This document shows positions 26,224 to 36,300 of a stretch of DNA of 64,000 nt, one piece after another. Both the position numbers and the translations under genes were made by a program. Each line of letters starts with the position of its first letter. The stretch's first letter is position 1. Source of the DNA: UBA1268 sp965662195 (lineage in GTDB: Bacteria; Planctomycetota; Planctomycetia; Pirellulales; UBA1268); assembly GCA_965662195.1 (NCBI GenBank), contig CBFIHA010000007.1:1-64000 (forward strand), written 5' to 3'. Below the pieces are notes generated by a model that saw only the letters and a program-made list of their open reading frames with translations, did not search any database and had not been told where the DNA came from.

Positions 26224-27854
26224 GGCTTTTCTCTTTCGGCAGCCGGCAGTGCAAGCACCTGCCCCTGGGCGAGAAGTCGGTCACGCAGGCCTGGATACTC
26301 AAGTTGCTGAACGGCCAGGTCCTGCTTTGCCGCCAGAGCGGCGGCGACTCCCGTGCTCTGGCCGATCACCATCCAGGTGCCTTCGATCCGCAAGGATGAG
26401 ATCCCCACATGGGTGCAGGAGAGAGCGACCGGTACCAGCAAGTTGTCGCATTGCTCTGGCTTTGGCAGCACCGCCCGGTAGGGAACGTGATAGGCATAGC
26501 CCCGCCCGCGACCCTTGCGCACCGGGTAGATGGTTCCTTCGTTGACCACCCCTCCACCCTTCACAGCCACCCGCCGACAGTCATGCGAGTCGATCGGGAA
26601 CGATGAGATGGCAATCGGGTCGGTCTTGTCTGGCTGCTCCACGATGTCCCGCTGGCTGATCACGTACATCCCCTTCATCCGCCTCGACTCCCGGACGTAG
26701 AGCGCGGGTGAGAAATGGTCGGTCGCAGCGAACTCATCCTTGCAGAAGCCCCAGGCGGCGTACTGATCCCGCAACGGCTGGGGGATGACTGGGTCGTGCT
26801 TAAGGAAGTGGATGAATTCCAGTGTAAATTGTTTGTGGGCCTCCCAGATTTTTTGCCGCCCTGCTTCGTCGGCCGCATGCCAGCCGACGCCACCGCCAAC
26901 GAGACCAAGGGAAAATTGGCGGCTGATCGAGTTGTTGCCGTCGAATTTGCCGCTCGGCAACGGATAAGGATCGAAGCCAACCTGATTGGGATCACCTCCT
27001 GAGCTGAGATACCGCCGAATGATCTCAAACCGGGCCGGATCATAGCTGGCCGGCTCGATCATTGGCACTTTGTTCCGTGGATCTCTGGTCAGGCAGAGCC
27101 TGAAGCTATAGGTCATGAGATTCATATCGCCAGCGGCTTCATCTTGACGGGCGGTCGCCGTCACCAGCGGCAACGGGTTCCCGGCATCGTCAAAGCCGTC
27201 AATGGCCATGCCAGGTTTCGGATACCGCTTTCCTGCCAGTGTTTCGCCATAGTCGTCGCGGCCTTCGCGGCCGATGACCCAGTCGACACCAGCCGCCGCC
27301 ATCAGGTCGCCTTCGTAGCTGGCATCGATAAACACCCGGGCCCGGAAGCTTCCACGCTTGGTCACCAGCGATACGATCCGGGGTCCCGCCTGCACGACCG
27401 ACTGAAGATCGTGATCGGTCAGCACGGTCACCCCAGCCTCGTCGAGCAGGGCCCGGGTCACCCGCATGGCGACATGCGGCTCATAGGTCCAGCGGGCCTG
27501 ATTTTTGATTGTCGGGTTGTACGGAGCCTTGAGCCCGCGATCGGTGTACTCCTTGACAATCCGGGTGTGCCATTCGTGGAACAGGCCCATCACGGTCGAA
27601 CGCACCATCTGGTTTGAGTCGCAGAAACTCAGGCCTCCGGTGCTGAGCCCGCCGATGTGATCAGTCGGCTCCACCAGCAACACCGACGCTCCTTCCCGGG
27701 CCGCAGCGATGGCGGCACAGAATCCACCCGGTGTCGCTCCATAGACAACAATGTCTGCCGTTCGTGGTTCGGCCTGGGCGTTTGACACCCCGGTCAGGAA
27801 AAGGCCCACCCCTCCGAGCAGCCAACAAAAAACACATTGCAACTGTTTGAGCAT
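26220..27854 (-). CDS. Secreted FAD-dependent oxidoreductase
   Basis: A 544-residue protein with a signal peptide (WLLGGVGLFLTGVSNAQAEP). FAD motif: DIVVYGATPGGFCAAIAAAR, then DHIGGLSTGGLSFCD and ASYEGDLMAAAGVDWVIGRE. The C-terminal flavin-site stretch contains CDNLLVPVALSCTHVGISSL. It is the same family as the protein at 22189 but lacks the golvesin-like tail. AAGGAG eight bases upstream supports the ATG at 27854. It is coupled to the phoD-like gene, so both probably act in periplasmic breakdown of the same material (inference). Confidence 0.88.
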   Translation of the reverse strand: MLKQLQCVFCWLLGGVGLFLTGVSNAQAEPRTADIVVYGATPGGFCAAIAAAREGASVLLVEPTDHIGGLSTGGLSFCDSNQMVRSTVMGLFHEWHTRIVKEYTDRGLKAPYNPTIKNQARWTYEPHVAMRVTRALLDEAGVTVLTDHDLQSVVQAGPRIVSLVTKRGSFRARVFIDASYEGDLMAAAGVDWVIGREGRDDYGETLAGKRYPKPGMAIDGFDDAGNPLPLVTATARQDEAAGDMNLMTYSFRLCLTRDPRNKVPMIEPASYDPARFEIIRRYLSSGGDPNQVGFDPYPLPSGKFDGNNSISRQFSLGLVGGGVGWHAADEAGRQKIWEAHKQFTLEFIHFLKHDPVIPQPLRDQYAAWGFCKDEFAATDHFSPALYVRESRRMKGMYVISQRDIVEQPDKTDPIAISSFPIDSHDCRRVAVKGGGVVNEGTIYPVRKGRGRGYAYHVPYRAVLPKPEQCDNLLVPVALSCTHVGISSLRIEGTWMVIGQSTGVAAALAAKQDLAVQQLEYPGLRDRLLAQGQVLALPAAEREKP

Positions 27855-28193
27855 GGCAATTCTCCTTCATGAAAACGGGGTGGCAAGCCGTCGTGACACG
27901 ATCGCAACTGATCTCGACTAGGTTCTGCCTGAAAAGGCTACCGTTGGCCCGAGAGCGAACTGCTTTGGTCTCTGGCCAGGACGGCAAAGCAGCCAGATTT
28001 GCGGATCTGGCGATGGAGCCGGACGTAGTCAGAGGGCAAACGAGCCGCTCGAATCCAGGTATCGGGTTCTCAGGCAGAGCCTAAGACCAGCAGGATAACA
28101 GACGTTCCCGGAGAGAATTACTTGCCGCTCGTTATTCCCGGCGATCCCCAGCCTGACTCCTTGGCACCGATGAATGACAGGCCGCAGCCAGCG
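27855..28193. other. Intergenic region, no gene recognised
   Basis: About 340 bases between the FAD-oxidoreductase start and the end of the damaged permease gene. It holds the ribosome site of the minus-strand gene at its left end. The remainder shows lower GC, no plausible tRNA fold and no strong hairpin. It could hold the promoter of the FAD-phoD pair. Confidence 0.5.
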
Positions 28194-29136
28194 TCAACCG
28201 GAACTGCCCCAGTGCCGCATTCGGTCGATCAGCACCGCCCCGAGAATCACCACGCCCAGCACAATCTTCTGCGTGTAGCTCTCGATGTTCGTCAAATTCA
28301 TGCCGTTTTGGATCACCGCAATCACCAGCGCACCAACGAGCGTGCCGAAAATCCTGCCTTCACCGCCGGCGAGTGATGTTCCCCCTACGACCACCGCTGC
28401 AATCATGTAGAGTTCGTACATATTGCCGTAGGTGGGCGAACCGCTTTTGAGCTGACTGGCCAAAATCACCCCTCCAAGGCCTGCCAGCAGACCAGCAAGC
28501 ACATAGGCAGACAGGACGACGCCGCCCACCGGCACGCCCGACAGCCGAGCCGCCTCTCGATTACCCCCGACCGCATAGAGGCGGCGTCCGAAGACCGTCC
28601 GGGTCATCAGAACATGGGCGGCACCATAGAGGAGCAGCATCAGGAGCACCGCATGCGGCAAACCAAAGATTCCGGTTCCCCGCCCCAGCCAGACAAAGCG
28701 ATCGGGCAGGTCTGCAATTGACTCACCACCCGAGAGCAGTGACGCGAGGCCACTGGCCACCAGCATCATCGCCAGCGTCACAATGAACGGAGGAACGCCA
28801 AACAAGATGACCATGCCCCCCGATACCGCTCCGGCGAACCCACAGCAGATGATTGCCACGGCTGATGCCAGCAGCATGCCGGTCATCCCCGCCTCCGTGC
28901 CACCGGCGAAATCACAAATGAGCAGAGCCACCACCACCGCCGCCAGCGCCGCCAGGCTGCCGACCGACAGGTCGATGCCACCGGTGATGATCACCAGCGT
29001 CATCCCGATTGCCATGATCGCAATCACCGTGATCTGATTGGCGATATTGAGGATGTTTGCGGCCTTGAGGAAGGTCGGCCAGAGCAACGCCGAGCATGCA
29101 GAAATCAGTCAAAAGCCGGCGAAGGATCGGTCGCAT
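28194..29136 (-). pseudogene. Sugar ABC transporter permease (RbsC-like), frameshifted near the N-terminus
   Basis: The main frame (from about 29087) encodes a typical RbsC core: IAIMAIGMTLVIITGGIDLS, GVPPFIVTLAMM, VFGRRLYAVGGNREAARLSG and VVVGGTSLAGGEGRIFGT. The natural N-terminus, MRPILRRLLTDFCMLGVA, lies in another frame starting at ATG 29136, 19 bases after the ATPase stop. The two join at about 29085-29098 if one base is skipped. The first membrane helix is therefore broken. A TTG at 29087 could start a shortened protein. Since the neighbouring ATPase gene is also damaged, decay is likelier than a sequencing slip. Confidence 0.75.
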
Positions 29137-29155
29137 CGGGTCGTGTCGCAAAGGG

Positions 29156-30066
29156 TTATCGTGAGCCAAAGGCGTCTTGCAGCAGTTGCTGCTGGCTGAG
29201 TTCGGACGTGTTTGGCCGTTCGGCCACAATCCGTCCGGCATGCATCACCAGAATCCGATCAGCCATCCCGAGCAGTTCCGGCAGGTCTGAGCTGACCATG
29301 ACGATTGCCATCCCCCGGCCAACAAGCTCATTCATGAGCCGGTAGATCTCGTAGTGGGCGGCGACATCGATTCCGCGGGTGGGCTCGTCGAGCAACAGGA
29401 CCCGGCAGTCCCGGAGGAGCCACTTTGCGAGCACGACCTTCTGTTGGTTTCCACCCGAAAGGCTGCCGGCAGCCACTTCCGGGCTGGCGGCACGAATGCC
29501 AAGCCTGCCGATCAGCTCGGCCACGGCAGTCCGTTCACTGGCTGGGTCGAGCAGGCCAGCTCGGCTCAATCGGTTCAGACTCGCCAGCCCGATGTTCTCT
29601 CGCACCGAGCGGGCCAGGAGGAGCCCCTGGCGTTTGCGGTCTTCAGGCAGCAGCCCAAGACCTGCCGCAATGGCCCGACGCGGCTGGCCAATCGGCACGG
29701 GCTGCCCATCCAGCCGGATGCTGCCGGCATCAGCACGGTCGGCCCCGAAGATCGCCCGCAGCAGTTCGGTGCGGCCCGAACCAATCAGGCCGGCAATTCC
29801 CAGCACCTCGCCGGCGTGAACCGCTAACGAGCTCTCGGCCAGGACCGAGGTCCGGCGGAGCCCCTCGACAACAAGCCGCGGGCAATCTCGACAAGCTGCT
29901 GCTGGGCCGTTGGCAGCCGGCCGCAAGGGGTATCGAGGTCGACACCGCCACCCAGCCGGTCGATGACGGCAGCCGCCCGACGCCGCTCGGCCGTCCTCCC
30001 GATCACGCCCACGCCCGCTCCCGAGCCGCGGCCACCGGAACCGCCAAGAAAAATGGTGTCGACCGG
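29156..30066 (-). pseudogene. Sugar ABC transporter ATPase (RbsA-like), two deletions
   Basis: RbsA proteins have two ATPase domains (about 500 residues). Here the sequence after the binding-protein stop enters domain 1 in its middle (DTIFLGG, equivalent to the usual ENIFLG), so Walker A of domain 1 is missing. It then runs through the signature region LPTAQQQLVEIA and jumps directly, with a frame change near 29885, to the start of domain 2 (PRLVVEGLRR). Walker B and the H-loop of domain 1 are absent. Domain 2 is intact: AGLIGSGRTELLRAIFGADR, LGLLPEDRKRQG, LSGGNQQKVVLAKWL, LLLDEPTRGIDVAAHYEIY. A TTG at 29926 could start a domain-2-only protein of 256 residues. Confidence 0.8.
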
Positions 30067-30068
30067 TG

Positions 30069-31010
30069 TCAGGCCCGGCGATAGAGACTGGTCGGAATCA
30101 AGAGTTGCGGCGGCAGGGTCTCACCCCGCGACCAGCGGATGATTGCCTGGACAACCTGCTCACCCATCCGATCAGGAAACTGGATCGGGTCGGCGTAAAT
30201 CTTTTCCTCGAGGATCGCCTGCTTGCCCTCGGGCTGTCCGTCAAAGCCAACAATCACCACCTGATCGTCTCGCCCCGCCTTCTCAAGCGCCGCCCGAGCC
30301 CCGAGAGCAGCGGGGTCGTTGATGGCAAAAACACCTCGCAGATCGGGCCAGGCCTGCAGGGCATCCTCCATCGCCTTGAAGCCAATGTCTTTGGCACCGC
30401 CACTTTCAAGCTCGCTGACAATTTCAACGGGCGGCCCGCCAACAGCATTGTGCTGCTTGATCACATCGCGGAAGCCCCGGACCCGCAGCCGGCAGGACTC
30501 AGCCTGCTTGAAATGGAGAATCGCAACCCGTCCCCCGTCAGCACCAACTGCTTCAATCATCGCCTCGACCGCCTTCCGCCCCCCGCCTTCATTGTCAGTG
30601 GCAACCTGAGTGACAATCTGGACCCCCGGCTCGTGGCAGGGGATATCGACAGTGAAGACCGGGATGCCGGCCGCATTGGCTTCGCGGATCACCGGCACCA
30701 CCGTCCGCGAGTCGCACGGTGACAGCACGATCGCCGCCGCCTTCCGCACGATGAAGTCCTTGATCTGATGAGCCTGCCGGCTGGGGTCCTTCTCGGCACT
30801 GACGACGCTGGTGGAAAACTGCTGGGCGTCAGCCTTTACGGCGATTGTGTCACCAATGACCTTGAAGAACGGATTGTCGAGGGTCAGTAGCGAAACACCA
30901 ATGAGTCCCCGGGAGGGCGGCGTAGCCGACGAGGAAGGCTGTGATCCACAACCGGCCAGCCCAGCCGCCAGCAGGCTGAGCAGTGCCATGCTCACCGCTG
31001 GGTAGCTCAT
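30069..31010 (-). CDS. Sugar ABC transporter substrate-binding lipoprotein (RbsB-like)
   Basis: A 313-residue lipoprotein: the signal peptide ends in the lipobox LAGC (GLAGCGSQ). The mature part is a periplasmic-binding-protein fold of the ribose/galactose type: IGVSLLTLDNPFFKVIGDTI, QIKDFIVRKAAAIVLSPCDS, GIPVFTVDIPC, GVFAINDPAALGARAALEKAG and QVVIVGFDGQPEGKQAI. The reading frame is intact. It starts within the stop of aroE (ATGA) and is followed at once by the damaged ATPase gene, so it may still bind a ligand without supporting transport. Confidence 0.9.
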   Translation of the reverse strand: MSYPAVSMALLSLLAAGLAGCGSQPSSSATPPSRGLIGVSLLTLDNPFFKVIGDTIAVKADAQQFSTSVVSAEKDPSRQAHQIKDFIVRKAAAIVLSPCDSRTVVPVIREANAAGIPVFTVDIPCHEPGVQIVTQVATDNEGGGRKAVEAMIEAVGADGGRVAILHFKQAESCRLRVRGFRDVIKQHNAVGGPPVEIVSELESGGAKDIGFKAMEDALQAWPDLRGVFAINDPAALGARAALEKAGRDDQVVIVGFDGQPEGKQAILEEKIYADPIQFPDRMGEQVVQAIIRWSRGETLPPQLLIPTSLYRRA

Positions 31011-31873
31011 CCAAGAACCTCTTCGAGCGCGGCTCGCATCACTGCGACGAGGTCGGGCGAGTTGGCTGGTGTCAGATCGTCCCCGGTCCAGAAGCCGACC
31101 CCAAGCACCCCCTGGCCAACCAGCATGCCGAGGCCATCAATGGTCGGGCAGCCGGCGGCGGCCGCCGCCTTGAGCAGTCTGGTCTGCGGCGGGTTGGGGA
31201 TGACATCGGCCACCACCAGATCCGACCGGAGCGAACCGGTCTCGATTGGCACCATTGCCTCAGCATCACCGAGGCCGATGCTCGTGCAGTTGACCAGCAC
31301 GTCGATCGTGGGCGGCACGGCCACGGGCCGCTCCCAGGCCTGCGTGTGCACTGGTAGGTCACGGGCTGCCCGGACAAGGCCGGCGACTTCTTCTGCCCGA
31401 GCGGGGCTGCGATTGACGATGGTCAATTCGGCCACACCGGCCAGCACCAGTTCCACCGCGATCGCCCGGGCCGCCCCGCCTGCCCCCAGCAGCATGACGC
31501 GGCCCCCCTGCGGATCCCGCAGCGGCGTGAGGGACGACAGAAACCCCTTGCCATCGGTGTTCTCACCGGTCAGTCGGCCATCCCGGTTCACCACGCAGTT
31601 GACCGCATTGACCAGCCGGGCACTCTCGCCGAGGCCGTCGAGTTGCTCGATCACTGCCACCTTGTGCGGCATCGACAGGTTGAAGCCCCGCCAGCCCATC
31701 GCCCGCCCGCCGGCCACCGCGGCGGCCAGCCCTGCAGGCTCGACCTTGGCGTTGATGTACCGCCAGTCGAGGCCAAGGTGCTGGTAGCCAGCCTCAAGCA
31801 TGACCACAGTCGGGTTGTCATCACAGGGCGTGGAGAAGCAGCCGGTAAGTTCGGCGCGAAAACCGGGCATCAA
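31007..31873 (-). CDS. aroE: Shikimate dehydrogenase family protein
   Basis: A 288-residue NADP-dependent oxidoreductase with the two-domain AroE fold. Substrate-side motifs: FNLSMPHKVAV (family N-[VIL]-[TS]-x-PHK with the catalytic Lys), NCVV and ENTDGKGF (catalytic Asp). Cofactor side: VMLLGAGGAARAIAVEL and the loop IVNRSPARA, whose Asn-Arg-Ser/Thr pattern favours NADP. NCTSIGL and GLGMLVGQG follow. It would reduce 3-dehydroshikimate in aromatic synthesis. Its coupling to a sugar-type binding protein suggests instead, or also, use in quinate/shikimate catabolism (inference). Confidence 0.9.
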   Translation of the reverse strand: MMPGFRAELTGCFSTPCDDNPTVVMLEAGYQHLGLDWRYINAKVEPAGLAAAVAGGRAMGWRGFNLSMPHKVAVIEQLDGLGESARLVNAVNCVVNRDGRLTGENTDGKGFLSSLTPLRDPQGGRVMLLGAGGAARAIAVELVLAGVAELTIVNRSPARAEEVAGLVRAARDLPVHTQAWERPVAVPPTIDVLVNCTSIGLGDAEAMVPIETGSLRSDLVVADVIPNPPQTRLLKAAAAAGCPTIDGLGMLVGQGVLGVGFWTGDDLTPANSPDLVAVMRAALEEVLG

Positions 31874-31943
31874 TCAAAGTCCTTTCGAAACAGAAGCAGG
31901 GGGTGACGCAGTTGGCCGGAAGCCTCCTCCGGGCTGCGTTCAC

Positions 31944-33356
31944 TCAGGCGAGAATATCGTGCATCACATGGCCATGGACATCGGTCAGCCGCATGTCGCG
32001 GCCGCCATGCCGGAAGGTGAGGGCCTCGTGATCGAGCCCAAGACAGTGCAGCACGGTGGCCCAGAGGTCATAGAGGGTCACCGGCTGCTCCACAGCCCGG
32101 TACCCAAGTTCGTCAGTCGCCCCAAAGACAGTCCCCCCCCGGACGCCACCGCCAGCCATCCAGACACTGAAGCCATAGGGGTTATGGTCGCGGCCAGCCG
32201 TCCCCTGGGCAAAGGGCGTGCGGCCGAACTCACCGGCCCAGACCACCAGCGTGTCGTCGAGCAGGCCGCGGGCCTCAAGGTCGGCCAGCAACGCGGCGAT
32301 CGGCTGGTCAACCTGGGCGGCCATCTTGGCATGCCCCTGCTTGATCGCCCCGTGCTGATCCCAGGGGTTGGCCCGGTTGCCGCCGCCGATGTTGTAGGCA
32401 AGGCAGGAGAGTTCGATGAATCGCACGCCCCGCTCCGCAAGCCTGCGGGCCAGCAGGCACTGCCGGGCGTAGGCAGCCTGCTGCTTGTCGGCCGCGTCGA
32501 GGCCATAGGCAGTCTTTGTCGCTGCCGTCTCGCCTGAGAGGTCGGTCAGTTCGGGCACCGCCGCCTGCATCCGGAAGGCGGTCTCATGGGTACGAATTGC
32601 CGCCTCAATCGCCGCCTCGGCCGCCGTCCGGGCCCCGAACTGGCGGTTGAACGAGGCCAGCAAGTCGAGCTTGGCCCGCTGGACCGCCAGGGGATCGGCC
32701 GGCTTGATGTCCCGCAGGGCAGGATCGGCATCGATCTTCAGCACCGACCCCTGGTGATCACTGGGCAGGAAGCCGTTGCCAAAACAGGGCAGCCCGCCGT
32801 GGGGCGGACCGGCATCACCACTTTGCAGCACGACATAACCAGGCAGTTCCTCACAGGACCGGCCCAGGCCATAGCTGATCCAGGCCCCGGCACTGGGATG
32901 CCCCAGGAAGGGAAAGCCGGTGTGCATGAAGAGATTGCCCTGGGCATGCTCGCTGAACTTGGCCGTCATTGAGCGAATCACCGCCAGCTTGTCGACCTGG
33001 GTGGCAATCTTCGGAAACAGCTCACTCACCTCGGTGCCGCACTGCCCCCGGGGTGAGAAGGGCCAGAGCGTCGGCATGATCGTCCCGTTCTGATTGAACT
33101 GCGTCCGCTCGACCGGCACCGGCATCGGCTGGCCGGCCCGCCGGGCCAGTTCCGGCTTGGGATCGAACGAGTCGACATGAGACACACCGCCGCTCATGAA
33201 CAGAAAGATCACCCGCTGGGCACGGGGAGCGGCTGCGGCCCGCACCGGACTGGCCAGTAGCGACGTGAGGGCCATGCTCCCAAACCCGGTGGAGCAACGC
33301 CCAAGCAGTGCACGGCGGGAGAGGCTAGGGGGCGGCGGCAGTGACTCAGTTGACAT
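31944..33356 (-). CDS. DUF1501 domain protein (Tat-exported, sulfatase-like fold)
   Basis: A 470-residue protein. The N-terminus carries a twin-arginine signal (SRRALLGRCSTGFGSMALTS, cleavage near APVRA). The mature part has the DUF1501 marks: VIFLFMSGGVSHVDSFDPKP, KLAVIRSMTAKFSEHAQGN, HPSAGAWISYGLG, RFIELSCLAYN and TLVVWAGEFGRTPFAQG near the C-terminus. The family is an alkaline-phosphatase-like fold of unknown activity found in planctomycetes next to DUF1549/DUF1553 cytochrome genes. It overlaps the upstream partner by 11 bases, so the pair is translated together. Confidence 0.93.
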   Translation of the reverse strand: MSTESLPPPPSLSRRALLGRCSTGFGSMALTSLLASPVRAAAAPRAQRVIFLFMSGGVSHVDSFDPKPELARRAGQPMPVPVERTQFNQNGTIMPTLWPFSPRGQCGTEVSELFPKIATQVDKLAVIRSMTAKFSEHAQGNLFMHTGFPFLGHPSAGAWISYGLGRSCEELPGYVVLQSGDAGPPHGGLPCFGNGFLPSDHQGSVLKIDADPALRDIKPADPLAVQRAKLDLLASFNRQFGARTAAEAAIEAAIRTHETAFRMQAAVPELTDLSGETAATKTAYGLDAADKQQAAYARQCLLARRLAERGVRFIELSCLAYNIGGGNRANPWDQHGAIKQGHAKMAAQVDQPIAALLADLEARGLLDDTLVVWAGEFGRTPFAQGTAGRDHNPYGFSVWMAGGGVRGGTVFGATDELGYRAVEQPVTLYDLWATVLHCLGLDHEALTFRHGGRDMRLTDVHGHVMHDILA

Positions 33357-36300
33357 GGATGAACTCCTCCAGATTCAAAACCGCATGGACCAGGTCGCCC
33401 CAGAGTGGCAGTGAGGCTGCCGCCGCGGCGGGGTCGAGGCCCCGTCGTGCCGCCTCGGCTTTGAGCCAGGCCATGCTTCCGGCCCGTTCTTCAGCGGTCG
33501 GTGGTCGGCCGAGGCTGCGGATAAACAGCCACTCGATCCGGGCCTGCGCACCAGCCAGTTCAGGGTCGGCCAACAACGCCCGGGCGGTCGCCTCGCTGCA
33601 CCGGCGGGCGAGGTCGCCGTTGAACAGCACCAGGGTCTGGGCCGGTGCGTGGGAAATATCCCGCCGCCCCTGGGTCGACTGGGTGCTCGGCGGATCAAAG
33701 ACACTCAGGAAGGGCTCCTCAACGTTGCGGAGCACCGGCACGTAGATGCTGCGTCGGTTCGCCTTGTCACCGGCTGAGGGACCAAATTGCTTGTTGTCGA
33801 GCAGGCCCGAAACCGTGAGCAGCGAATCGCGGATCGCCTCACCCTCAAGCCGCCGCAGTTGCCAGTGCGAAACAAGCCGGTTGGTCGGGTCGGCTGCGGC
33901 TGCCGAAGCCGTCGGGGATGCGGCCAACCGGAAGGCCCGTGAACGGACCAGCTGCCGAACCAATTTTTTCAGCGACCAGCCCTCCTCCCGGAACCGACCA
34001 GCCAGATAGTCGAGCAGCTCCGGGTGTGACGGCTGCTCGCCCATCGCCCCGAAGGTGTCGACTGAGGCGACAATGCCCCGCCCAAAAAGATGGTGCCAGA
34101 CCCGGTTCACAAACACCCGCGGTGCCAACGGGTTATCAGCCGCCACGATCGCGTCGGCCAGCTGCAGCCGGCCGCTGTTGCCGGTGGGGAAAGCGGTCGG
34201 GTCAAACGCTTCAAGGAATCGCCGTGGCACGCGATCGGCCGGCTGCCGATGGTCACCCCGCACAAACAGCGGCTGATCATCGACTGTCCCTTCAAGAACA
34301 CCGGGGGCCCGGACCGGTGGAGCAATCGACTGGTCAATCTCCCGGTACTGCGAGACAAGCGGGGCGACCTTGGGAAGCTCCGCCAGGCGAGCCGGCAGCA
34401 GGTCAGCCTCCAGCAGGGCATTGACCAGCCGGACCTCAGCGGCGGTTGTCCGGCTCTGCTGCCAGGCCGTGAGCGCTCGTCGAATAGCCCGAGCGTAACC
34501 CTCAGCGAGCCTTGCCCGATCGACCGTGGCCGCCGCCAGTAACGGGTCGTCAGCGGGCAGCAGTGAGAGCAGCCCTGCCGGTGACAACGGTGGCGGCAGG
34601 GGTCCGTCACCGCGATCGACTGCCAGCAGGCTGAACCAGGAGCGCTTCCCGGTGACGGTTTCGACGGGAATATCAGCGCCGGTTGCCAGTTCAAGGTGAG
34701 CTTCCTCGCCAGTGAAGTAGCTGTTCTGCAGGGTGATCCAGCGGAACTGGCCGTCATCGAGTGACGTTCTGAAATAGTTCAGCCCCAGCGCCCGGGGATA
34801 GTTTCGGATCACGATCCGGCCCCGGGCCCCACCGGCCCCGGCCACGAGCATTCGGATCGGCTTGCCATCGACGGCAAACTGCGGAGAGTGCAGCACGCCG
34901 CCGGCCGAACTGGCCAACAGATTCGAATGGATACCAGCCGGCAGCAGGCCGTTGAGAACCCGTTCGCCCTCCGGCTCGACTCGAAACGCACCGGCTGCCG
35001 TCGCACCTGCCAGGCCATTCCCCGAGGCGTACCAGGTATTCGGTGGTGGCAGCCCGCCACGATCTGCCTGGGCGGCATTGCCCGCCGCCGCTGAATCCTG
35101 CCGGAGGGCCAACCAGACCGCTTCTCGGTCAGCGGCAGCGGCATCAGCCAGCCGAAAGACAACCGCAAGTGGATGGCCGGGATCCCGCCGGGCCCGACGG
35201 TGATCATGCAGCCGCTTCCGCTCGGCCTCCCGGGTTTTTCGCTGCTCGGCCATTTTTTTCTTGTCGGCGGCATTGTCTGCTGCCCCGGGCGGCGAGGCTT
35301 CCAGTCGTTCCAGCTCAGCGGCATCGGCCCGGTCAGCCGCGACAGCCCGATCCAGCCGGGCCACCAGCTCATCGATCGCGGCCAGCCAGGCGGCAGCCAG
35401 TTCGAATTTGATGGCCTGCTTCAGGGCGGCGAGTTTCTCCCGCTGGGCAGCGTCCCGACCAGGAGCATCGGCCTGAATGACTGCCGGCCGGCAGCTCTCG
35501 AGCACTCCGAAGAGGGCATAGAAGTCGGCCTGCGAGATGGCATCAAACTTATGGTTGTGGCAGCGGGCACAGGAGACGGTCATTCCCAGAAAGGCCTTTG
35601 AGAGCACGTCAATCTGGTTGTCGGTGAAGGTCACCAGTTCATCGAGTGGATCGGTCGGGTTGAAGCCGTGTGGCACCATCCGCAGCTGGCCGATGCCAAG
35701 AGCGCTTTCGTTGATCTGGTGCTCCTCATCGATCCGGGGATCGGCCAGCAGGTCTCCGGCGATCTGTTCGCGAAAGAACTGGTCGATCGGCAGGTCGGAG
35801 TCGATCGCCCGGATGCACCAGTCACGGAAACGCCAGGCATGAGGGATCGCCGGATTGCCCTCACTGCCATGGGTCTCGCAGTAGCGGACACAGTCGAGCC
35901 AGTGCCGGGCCCAGCGTTCGGCGAAGGCCGGTGAGTCGATCAGCCGGTCGATCAGGCGGTCCCAACGATCCGGCCGCTGGTCTTCGATGAAAGTCTGCCG
36001 CTGCTCGATGGTCGGCGGCAGGCCGGTCAGCACCAACGTTGCCCGTCGCAGCAGGGTGTCGGGGTCGGCCTCGCTGGCCGGTGTTACCCCCGCCTCGGCC
36101 ATGCGGTTGAACAGAAACCGGTCAACCGGGTGGGCACTGCTGGCCAGCCAGCCGGATTGTTCGGAGGCGGCGGGCACCGCTGGATCTGTCAGCGGCTTCA
36201 GGCTCCACCAGTTCAGCCGCCGCTGAAAGGTCGCCTCCCAGGATGTGGCCTCGGCCAGTTGTTCGCGGGTCGGCGGCTCCTGCCGCGGGTCGGCGGCACC

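Noticed and set aside
27855..28193. Possible tRNA or small RNA in the gap
   Set aside because: Short pairings such as around CGAGCCGCTCGAATCC do not extend to a cloverleaf with an acceptor stem and anticodon arm.
29156..29926. A complete single-domain ABC ATPase
   Set aside because: The frame is open and has all motifs of one domain, but remnants of the other domain directly upstream show it is half of a broken two-domain RbsA-type gene.
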